Below are positions 59,101 through 63,891 of a stretch of DNA of 63,891 bases, piece by piece (position 1 is the stretch's first letter; each line of letters starts with the position of its first letter). The position numbers and the translations under genes were made by a program. The stretch spans positions 1 to 63,891 of the forward strand of contig URQA01000004.1 of NCBI GenBank assembly GCA_900549885.1, written 5' to 3'. This DNA is from an uncultured Eubacteriales bacterium (GTDB lineage: Bacteria; Bacillota; Clostridia; Oscillospirales; Oscillospiraceae). The notes under the pieces are model-generated. The model saw only the letters and a program-made list of their open reading frames with translations. It was not told where the DNA came from and did no database searches.

Positions 59101-61223
59101 GCCCAATAGCTCTGAGCGGTATCGGACTCGTTGTAAGCGGTAAAGGAAAACTCATAAATCCCTGTCTCCTCCGGATCGTCTCCCAATTCTGCTTTCGGCA
59201 GCTCAGAGCCGTTTACGGTCAGCCATACCGGCGTAGTCACCGCATGGCCCACATTGGCCAACCCTGCCCCCTGCTTTCTGGGCGAATACTCCACCCCGTC
59301 GGACTGGAGCACAGGCGCGGCGGTGTTCATCAGCAGGGTCTGTACCCGTTCCCGCGCCTCCGGTCCGGTCATTTCATAAGTCTCTCGCAGGTGCTGTAGC
59401 AGCAGCGCCGCCATACCAGACGCCTGGGGAGCCGCCATGGAAGTGCCGCTCATGGTGCCGTAGGCGCCGCCGTCCATGGTGGAGTAGACATTGCCTCCCA
59501 CCGCAGCCAAGTCGGGCTTGAGCGTCAGATCGGGCAGGCCCCCCCAACTGGAAAAGCTGCTGAGCTGTCCGCCATCCTCCGCCTGCACCGTCTGCCATTG
59601 AGCTGACACGGTCAAAGCTCCCATCCCATCCTCTCCGGCCTCTTCAACGAGAACTTGTCCATCCTCTTGGGAGATCATCACGCAAGGCAGGGAATTATCC
59701 ACCTGAGTGCCACTCAAATCCATGGTGACAAACTCACTTTCTGTATTACACACGATAACAGCTATGGCTCCTGCGGCGAATGCATTGTCGCACTTTTCCG
59801 AAAACGCAATGTCTCCCCGCCAGATCAAGGCAATCCGACCCATAGCGTCCACCCTGGAAAAGTCCTCCGAGCGGCCCACACCGGGGACCACTACATATTC
59901 GTATCCACCCTTTTCTTCGTTATCCCTGCCAGCTAAGGTCTCAAACGATTGATGCCCGAATTGGGCGCCGCTGTCGCTGACTGGGATAAACAAAGGTTCT
60001 CCATCTGACGGGCTGGTAAAAAACCCTTGCGCCAGCACCCAATTATTGTTGACGCTGGCAATGGACATCACCTGTGTCAAGGAACTGGGGTCGCTCACCG
60101 CGCCGATGTCAATGTTGCTCGTGGTGCCTAGGTCGGTCCCTCCGGCGTTGCCCACCGTAGAGCTGGTATCGTTTCCAGCGGCAGCACACACCACGATCCC
60201 GGCCTCCGCGGCGTTCTCAATGGCCTGAGTGTAGGCGTATCCTCCGGAGGAAAAGCCTACCGCCATACCCAGGCTCAGGTTTATGACATCCGCCCCTAAT
60301 AGAATCGCATCCTCCAGTGCGGCTAGCAGCACTGCCTCAGACGCGCTGTCCTGGCTGGCTCCAAACACCTTCATCACCAGCAGCTGGGCTCCGGGAGCGA
60401 TTCCCATGCTCTGCCCTTCTTCTCCCGCCGCAGCCACAATCCCTGCCACGTGGGTGCCATGATCTCCCTCGCTGTCCCCACTGTGGGATACGTCCAGGGA
60501 GTGGTCTGCATAGTTAAATGCAAAGGGTACCTTAGTCCCGTGTGAGACATCCTCTGCCGTCAGATCCGCATATTCTCCATAGGCGTGAAGTTCTTCCAGC
60601 ACCTCTGATACTTCGCTGGGCCCTAGGGCCAGGCTGGCCCCATCCATCTCAACGTCAAAGGCAGGATGCTCCAAATCCAAGCCTGTGTCGATGACGGCAA
60701 TTACTGTACCCGCTCCGTCGTACCCCTGGTCCCAAGCTGTCTCTACATTCACCATGCCCCCGGCAAAAATGGTCTGCTCCACCGTTTGGACGGCCTGCGT
60801 GCTCTCCGCAGGGGAAAAACGGGCGGCCGCATACACTTGAGCCACTCCGTCCAGCTGTTCCACCTGATCCGCAATGCCCCAAGGAAGGGTCAGAGACATG
60901 GCATTGACCGCCGTGACATAGTGCCTGGCCTCAATGCTCTCGTCCTCCCCAGTCAGCCCCGAAATCTGCTCCAACACCGCTTCCTGCTCCGCCAGCAGCT
61001 CGTCATGAGCCGCGTCTCCTCCGCCGGTAAGCAAGAGCGGGTCCCCCTCCAGCGCAACAATGACCTCCACCAACTCACCGTCGTCATGCCCGGCGGTCTC
61101 CGCTTCCGCCTGATCGGAGGCGGAGACTGAGTTCTTTGGCGGTTCCCCTACTGCCAACGCTGGGCAGACCGACATCACACATAAGGCCGCTGCCAGCAGC
61201 CACGCCAAGATCCGTTGTTTCAT
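56169..61223 (-). CDS. Large secreted subtilisin-like (S8) serine protease
   Basis: 1684 residues from ATG 61223, 8 nt after AGAGGA; a longer ATG frame is less well placed. Signal peptide about 1-24 (A-L-A-V), an inhibitor-I9-like prodomain about 50-140, then a catalytic domain with Asp179 (V-I-D-T-G), His255 (H-G-T-H-V-A-G) and Ser595 (G-T-S-M-A-A-P). A protease-associated insert lies at about 410-530. Fn3-like beta domains follow as in C5a-peptidase-type enzymes, then a long region with propeller-like repeats and one Big_2 Ig-like domain near 1390-1460 (Y-S-S-A-D-P-S-V-A-Q-V-D). No LPxTG, SLH or other anchor is visible, so it may be released. Own sigma-A promoter, divergent from the metallo-beta-lactamase gene. 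Confidence 0.95.
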   Translation of the reverse strand: MKQRILAWLLAAALCVMSVCPALAVGEPPKNSVSASDQAEAETAGHDDGELVEVIVALEGDPLLLTGGGDAAHDELLAEQEAVLEQISGLTGEDESIEARHYVTAVNAMSLTLPWGIADQVEQLDGVAQVYAAARFSPAESTQAVQTVEQTIFAGGMVNVETAWDQGYDGAGTVIAVIDTGLDLEHPAFDVEMDGASLALGPSEVSEVLEELHAYGEYADLTAEDVSHGTKVPFAFNYADHSLDVSHSGDSEGDHGTHVAGIVAAAGEEGQSMGIAPGAQLLVMKVFGASQDSASEAVLLAALEDAILLGADVINLSLGMAVGFSSGGYAYTQAIENAAEAGIVVCAAAGNDTSSTVGNAGGTDLGTTSNIDIGAVSDPSSLTQVMSIASVNNNWVLAQGFFTSPSDGEPLFIPVSDSGAQFGHQSFETLAGRDNEEKGGYEYVVVPGVGRSEDFSRVDAMGRIALIWRGDIAFSEKCDNAFAAGAIAVIVCNTESEFVTMDLSGTQVDNSLPCVMISQEDGQVLVEEAGEDGMGALTVSAQWQTVQAEDGGQLSSFSSWGGLPDLTLKPDLAAVGGNVYSTMDGGAYGTMSGTSMAAPQASGMAALLLQHLRETYEMTGPEARERVQTLLMNTAAPVLQSDGVEYSPRKQGAGLANVGHAVTTPVWLTVNGSELPKAELGDDPEETGIYEFSFTAYNESDTAQSYWAEASLLTETAGNGLMLQKARKLDAEVTFASVGGTPGGGDAASTAVLVTVPAQGETQVTVRIKLTEAEKKALRETFENGIYVEGYVHLRSTQEEGVDLSIPILAFFGDWSRAPLFDPMYIAQLESAANENGTLTSNSPYPFEIVTGENSYLGMNPVGQDTAYIPERSNALNATGEEGGMVSDLILDLLRSARHVTVEFLDSAGRTLYQSQADYVAKSCYQDAYQQMIPAVWSLYDEDFSFVPGDYGLSDGSTFTLRITGEKDTGGSFAKETIEFPCYVDGRAPQVRSVAVRAGEEADGRRLLDVTVWDNYYVAGVMVLSADGERELDVRVLDQKIRGASTTLTLDVTDIVPMAGGTLQIGVMDYAQNLTLHEVDVLLDGETTLLPEDTFYAYGADYDASGWYAVREGAEELPDGFLDYLGSVCAAESVGSYLFAAGSQNTGRLYAIDTTTFQPVYVCDLGLTPLSDEVLDLAYSQADGALYALVRKGTDYQLLRVDLSGETAERVLTIGDDLMEGFRHPYALACVPDGTLVLLAGCGQPEMLTLFALDLSAGEASLLARLGLELEESILSAVADQETGEVYFTYYREDWSHTETTPKVESGFYVWRPEGDGGRLDKLRDLPAEPYDALVLTGNASAEFPPDGEAGKVILSHHSRHLSAGRSFQLTVQDIRPWYVDGGDYEIAYSSADPSVAQVDQKGNVTARGAGSTEITVTLTQPAGRSVSAACRVYVEKPNDLMALLDGTWVTLDGQTLRPSDGAQLPSEGVSAAYAAGAGPEGQDVIFLLAPSGWDEVVDCPVYSLDSYDVESLELLEQRELSRSWYIRPEQLPEHGFRDMAYDPVSGYLTAVSDQLMVSIDLNQGRFYMAGDASRQLGGAELLGIAFDSDGNGWYADSAGAVGKVMSYLGAVELEPSGLVLPIGQDPGKRSGMEYDELSGRLWIAAGEHLYGIQASEGFRLFRSASVQGELSCLLIRHYPSGRN

Positions 61224-61305
61224 GGCTATCATCCTCTGTTATGTATTTTCCCTTTACAGAAAAGAGTTGTTTTCATCCCGGTCCCACTTCGGTCTGATTC
61301 GCTTC

Positions 61306-61334
61306 ATTATACAGGAAAGCAGAGCAAAAACCAA
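61306..61334 (-). promoter_or_regulatory. Sigma-A promoter of the subtilase gene
   Basis: On the minus strand, TTGGTT (61329-61334), 17 nt, perfect TATAAT (61306-61311). The leader is about 75 nt. Confidence 0.75.
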
Positions 61335-61390
61335 GTCTTTTGCCAAATTTTCCACCGTCCGTTTCTGTGACAGGAGCCGGGTATTGTTTA

Positions 61391-61419
61391 TTTACAGGAC
61401 CGCTTTTCTGCAGTACAAT
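61391..61419 (+). promoter_or_regulatory. Sigma-A promoter of the MBL-fold gene
   Basis: TTTACA (61391-61396), 17 nt, TACAAT (61414-61419); the leader to ATG 61452 is about 25 nt. Confidence 0.75.
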
Positions 61420-61451
61420 AGGAATTGATAAATATCACAGGGAGGTGCCTT

Positions 61452-62312
61452 ATGAAACTGACCTTTTTCGGTGCTGCTAAAGCGGTGACGGGGAGTTGCC
61501 ACTGTGTAGAGTGCGGCGGCAGAAAGATCCTGGTGGACTGTGGTTTGCAGCAGGGCCGGGATGAACGTGACAACCGTGAACTGGATTTCAACCCCGGCTA
61601 CATTGACGCTGTGGTGGTCACTCACGCCCACATCGACCACTCCGGCCGCCTGCCCCTACTGGTGAAGCAGGGCTTCGCCGGCAACATCTACTGCACCCGG
61701 CTCACCGGGCAGCTGCTGTCCATCATGCTCCGTGACTCGGCTCACATCCAGGAGAGCGACGCCAAGTGGGAAAACCAGAAGGGGCAACGAGCGGGCAAGC
61801 CTCCGGTGGAGCCACTGTATACCTTGGCGGACGTAGAAAAAACCATGCGCCATGTGGTCACCCTTGAGTATGGGCAGAAAATTCCCATCGCCGACGGGGT
61901 GTCTCTCCGTTTTGTGGACGCGGGGCATCTTCTGGGTTCCGCCAGCGCGGAGCTGTGGCTCACCGAGGGAGAGGAAACGCGAAAAATCGTCTTTTCCGGG
62001 GACATCGGCAACCGGGAACAGCCCATCATCCGCAATCCCCAATATATCACAGAAGCGGATTATGTAGTCACCGAGAGCACCTACGGGAACCGTCTCCACG
62101 ACATGAGCCAGGACCCGGATTACACCGGCGACCTGGCCGCCATCGAGCCCGGCGACCTGCTGCGGGTGCGGAGAGGTACCTTCGGCTGTGAGGGCCTCAC
62201 CTCCGACCGGGACGTGTTCCAGAAGAAGTATCCCGGCCTGACGGTGGATCCGGCCAGCCTGGAGGACATCATGCTGTTGATTGGAAAGGGGGAGTCCCTA
62301 TGTACGGACTGA
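61452..62312 (+). CDS. Chimeric frame: MBL/beta-CASP RNase N-terminus fused to ABC-ATPase C-terminus
   Basis: 286 codons. Residues 1 to about 230 are a metallo-beta-lactamase half of the KH-less beta-CASP RNA nuclease type (Ysh1/CPSF73-like): H-A-H-I-D-H at 58-63, G-H-L-L-G-S-A near 156, F-S-G-D-I-G-N near 181 and E-S-T-Y-G-N-R near 210. Family members then run on for about 300 residues through beta-CASP and RMMBL domains; here that is absent. From about residue 233 the sequence is the tail of a different family, an ABC transporter ATPase: G-D-L-L-R-V-R-R-G-T-F-G-C, then D-P-A-S-L-E-D-I-M-L-L. Its stop overlaps the permease start, as native ABC pairs do. The nuclease is probably inactive for lack of the beta-CASP lid. 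Deletion fusion or assembly chimera are both possible. Start ATG 61452 after GGAGGTG. Confidence 0.85.
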   Translation: MKLTFFGAAKAVTGSCHCVECGGRKILVDCGLQQGRDERDNRELDFNPGYIDAVVVTHAHIDHSGRLPLLVKQGFAGNIYCTRLTGQLLSIMLRDSAHIQESDAKWENQKGQRAGKPPVEPLYTLADVEKTMRHVVTLEYGQKIPIADGVSLRFVDAGHLLGSASAELWLTEGEETRKIVFSGDIGNREQPIIRNPQYITEADYVVTESTYGNRLHDMSQDPDYTGDLAAIEPGDLLRVRRGTFGCEGLTSDRDVFQKKYPGLTVDPASLEDIMLLIGKGESLCTD

Positions 62313-62941
62313 TCTGGAAGGATTTTCTTGTGCTGCGAAAGACTCTGCGGCTGTATGTGCTGTTCCTGCTGGGCTATCTGGGGATGGCCCTGCTGGGGAT
62401 CTTCGACCTCACCTTTGTCACCACCTTCTGCGTGGTAATCCTGATGATCCTGCCCATCTCCGCCTTCTCCTATGACGAGTTCGCCCGGTGGGACCGGTAT
62501 GCCCGCACCCTCCCCCTCTCCTCACGTCAGATCGTGGGGGGGCGCTATCTGTTCGTCCTCCTGCTTCTGCTGGTGGTGGCGGCCATCGGCGCCGTCTCCG
62601 CCGTCCTGCTCTCCCTCACCGGCTCCGCCGACCTGTGGGAGAGCCTGGGGGCCCAGCTGGCCTCCCTGGGCGCCGCCCTGTTCATCGTGGATGTAATGCT
62701 CCCCCTGAACTACCGGCTGGGACCGGAGAAGGCCCGCCCCTTCCTGTTCGCCGTCACCTTTCTCCCCTTTATTCTGCTGTTCCTGCTGGCCAAGGCCGAC
62801 ATTCTGGACCTGTCCTTCCTGGACCGCCTCCGGCCGGGCCAGGTCATTGCAGGATTCATCCTGGTCCTCCTGACCGCCCTGGCGGGGCTGGCGGTCTCCT
62901 TTCTGATCTCCTGCCGGGTCACAGAGCGGAAGGAGTACTGA
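62300..62941 (+). CDS. ABC-2 type transporter permease
   Basis: 213 residues with about six membrane helices. Opens M-Y-G-L-I-W-K-D-F-L, then P-I-S-A-F-S-Y-D-E near 55, W-D-R-Y-A-R-T-L-P-L-S-S-R near 65 and Y-R-L-G-P-E-K-A-R near 138; these match small ABC-2 permeases of Firmicutes that follow a GntR regulator and an ATPase. Its ATPase partner survives only as the tail fused to the upstream frame, so the transporter is probably non-functional unless complemented elsewhere. DNA here is visibly more G+C-rich than upstream. Confidence 0.85.
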   Translation: MYGLIWKDFLVLRKTLRLYVLFLLGYLGMALLGIFDLTFVTTFCVVILMILPISAFSYDEFARWDRYARTLPLSSRQIVGGRYLFVLLLLLVVAAIGAVSAVLLSLTGSADLWESLGAQLASLGAALFIVDVMLPLNYRLGPEKARPFLFAVTFLPFILLFLLAKADILDLSFLDRLRPGQVIAGFILVLLTALAGLAVSFLISCRVTERKEY

Positions 62942-62943
62942 CC

Positions 62944-63099
62944 ATGAACGCCAGACGGCGGCTGCTCTGGCTGGGGCGGCTCCCCGCCGCCGGAGCCGCC
63001 CTGCTCCCCTTCACGGGAACAGTCCGCCCCGGCGGCCCCCTCTCCTGCTGCCTGCTGGCGCTGGCTGTGGTCCTGCTCCTTCTGGGTGGCGGGGAATGA
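62944..63099 (+). CDS. 51-residue small membrane protein
   Basis: ATG 62944 lies 2 nt after the permease stop. Reads M-N-A-R-R-R-L-L-W-L-G-R-L, Pro/Gly-rich middle, then a hydrophobic C-terminal helix (L-L-A-L-A-V-V-L-L-L-L) ending G-G-G-E. Likely coupled to the permease. No family recognised; a short frame in very G+C-rich DNA, so it could be spurious. Confidence 0.45.
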   Translation: MNARRRLLWLGRLPAAGAALLPFTGTVRPGGPLSCCLLALAVVLLLLGGGE

Positions 63100-63122
63100 G
63101 CCGGATATTTTTTCCGCCGCCC

Positions 63123-63152
63123 TTGCATACAGCCCCCCATCCGTGCTACAAT
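63123..63152 (+). promoter_or_regulatory. Promoter of the 62-residue gene
   Basis: TTGCAT (63123-63128), 18 nt, TACAAT (63147-63152); the leader is about 28 nt. Confidence 0.6.
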
Positions 63153-63186
63153 GGAAACAGAAGAAAGGGAGAGGGGGGCGTGTCTT

Positions 63187-63375
63187 ATGACCGCTCAGAG
63201 TGCGATCCACGAATTGAAGCAAGTCCGTCAATACTGCTCCGCCCGTGCCATCCCCGCCATCGACTATGCCATTCAGGTCCTCCAGGGCCTGGCCGAGCGG
63301 GAAAAGCGGGTGGAGGAGGCCAAGCAGGCCAATCCCCAGAGCCCCCAGGATCCGGCGGAGGCCTTCCCGGACTGA
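63187..63375 (+). CDS. 62-residue coiled-coil small protein, unknown
   Basis: ATG 63187, preceded at 8 nt by GGGGGG. Opens M-T-A-Q-S-A-I-H-E-L-K-Q-V-R-Q-Y; the centre is a charged helix with heptad pattern (L-A-E-R-E-K-R-V-E-E-A-K), and the C-terminus is Pro/Gln-rich. It has its own promoter and a strong terminator, so it is a good small-gene candidate. No domain recognised. Confidence 0.65.
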   Translation: MTAQSAIHELKQVRQYCSARAIPAIDYAIQVLQGLAEREKRVEEAKQANPQSPQDPAEAFPD

Positions 63376-63397
63376 GTCCGGGCCATCACAAAACAGC

Positions 63398-63431
63398 AGA
63401 GCCCCATCCATTCGGATGGGGCTCTATTTTT
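63398..63431 (+). terminator. Terminator after the 62-residue gene
   Basis: A perfect 12-bp stem (63398-63409 with 63414-63425), 4-nt loop, then ATTTTT. Confidence 0.92.
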
Positions 63432-63550
63432 CTATCAAAAAAGGAAAGAAAATCGAGAATATCTGCATAAATACTACATCTATCGAAAAAACACTTCGAA
63501 GAGAAGAAAGCAGTTTTGTAATAAATTTACAACAAACGAAAGAGCCTTAA
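63432..63550. other. A+T-rich spacer without a gene
   Basis: A markedly A+T-rich stretch between the terminator and transposase debris. No frame, promoter or repeat was convincing. Confidence 0.6.
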
Positions 63551-63735
63551 GTAACGGCTTATAGAAAGTTATACAAGATTTGTGCCAACTGCCCCACCCG
63601 CCATCTGTGCACCCATTCCAAAGACTGCGCAAAGGCTGTACAGAGGCTTGGCCCAGGTAACAAACTGGGGGAAGCTTGAATTTTCTGCCATGAACCTCAA
63701 AAAACCGGCCACTTGGCTGTGGATGGAGAAGCTTG
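63551..63735 (+). pseudogene. Degenerate IS1182-type transposase remnant
   Basis: Two conserved pieces in different frames. 63554-63634 encodes Y-K-I-C-A-N-C-P-T-R-H-L-C and T-H-S-K-D-C, the Cys-pair block seen in IS1182-type (DDE) transposases. 63657-63735 encodes W-G-K-L-E-F-S-A-M-N-L-K-K-P-A, the usual C-terminal end of such proteins. The segment between them is missing and the frame has shifted, so it is dead. No terminal inverted repeats were found in the window. Confidence 0.65.
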
Positions 63736-63891
63736 ATCCGTTCGTCCTGATCCTGCTTTGGCCTATATATGCCAGAAACCCGGTCTACGCACGAAGGGTA
63801 GACCGGATCTCTCGACAGACTGAGGCATCCGCACTCTTAGCAGATGCCTTTTGGGCCCCTCAGCCCACGCTGATCCCCATGCGGCGGGCCA
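63736..63891. other. Right-edge spacer with two hairpins
   Basis: A 9-bp hairpin (63780-63788 with 63798-63806) and a second, 10-bp with one mismatch (63823-63832 with 63840-63849), the latter followed by TTTT like a plus-strand terminator. They may be remains of the insertion sequence end. No gene seen. Confidence 0.45.

Noticed and set aside
1..63891. tRNA, rRNA, CRISPR, prophage or conjugative element
   Set aside because: No cloverleaf, rRNA core motif, repeat-spacer array or phage/ICE structural gene was recognised; the only mobile trace is the transposase remnant at the right end.

Overview
The window is a gene-dense piece of chromosome, moderately G+C-rich, from a low-branching Gram-positive spore former, most like the Clostridia and probably near Oscillospiraceae. 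The evidence is spoIVA, a LysM/DUF3794 SipL-type protein (the clostridial partner of SpoIVA), a SpoVM micropeptide, a SpoIVFA/SpoIVFB-type pair, and Firmicutes gene orders (yloC-remA-gmk-rpoZ-priA-def-fmt-rsmB-rlmN-prpC-prkC-rsgA-spoVM; tig-clpP-clpX-lon-engB; rplS-rbgA-rnhB; cdaA-cdaR). TTG and GTG starts behind strong AGGAGG sites are common, so many starts were set by the ribosome binding site rather than by the longest frame. No rRNA, tRNA or CRISPR array was seen.

Layout. 1-2953: a LysR regulator followed by two short-chain dehydrogenases and the start of an Old Yellow Enzyme family gene that runs off the left edge. 3109-4679: spoIVA with a sigma-E-type promoter. 4827-11899: carA-carB-lipoprotein-small membrane protein-guaA. 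11959-14310: two small transcription units with sigma-G-type promoters (DUF421/DUF4363, and a 43-residue PENK-repeat peptide), plus nrdR and a 64-residue unknown. 14270-17507: tsaE-tsaB-upp, divergent from a RodA/FtsW-type SEDS gene. 17554-20319: an SLH-domain exported protein, a TetR regulator and a divergent NAD-dependent epimerase. 20371-22116: sipL and spoVM. 22198-38596: about 16 kb of tightly packed minus-strand genes starting at a clear sigma-A promoter before cdaA. It runs from c-di-AMP synthesis through a DUF5685/J-domain pair, translation and ribosome factors, and the PrkC/PrpC kinase-phosphatase pair. 38714-42026: cysteine desulfurase with DUF3343, ispD-ispF, carD. 42199-48863: tig-clpP-clpX-lon-engB proteostasis block. 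48971-54396: phosphoesterase, thrC, M19 dipeptidase, yraN-rnhB-rbgA-rplS. 54510-56049: SpoIVFA/SpoIVFB-type pair. 56169-61223: a 1684-residue secreted subtilase. 61452-63891: a chimeric metallo-beta-lactamase/ABC-ATPase frame, an ABC-2 permease, two small genes, and transposase debris.

How it fits together. Four spore morphogenesis units (spoIVA, sipL, spoVM, spoIVFA-like) have sigma-E-like promoters with the same 14-nt spacer. Two other units have sigma-G-like promoters with an 18-nt spacer. The window therefore carries a small, coherent two-compartment sporulation programme inside housekeeping DNA. The most unusual sites are the spoVM leader (Shine-Dalgarno sequestered only in read-through transcripts), the PENK-repeat peptide, the mirror-image divergent promoters at 16165-16197, and the fusion junction near 62136-62160. 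Everything here was read by eye. No database search was run, and promoter and terminator calls are pattern matches.
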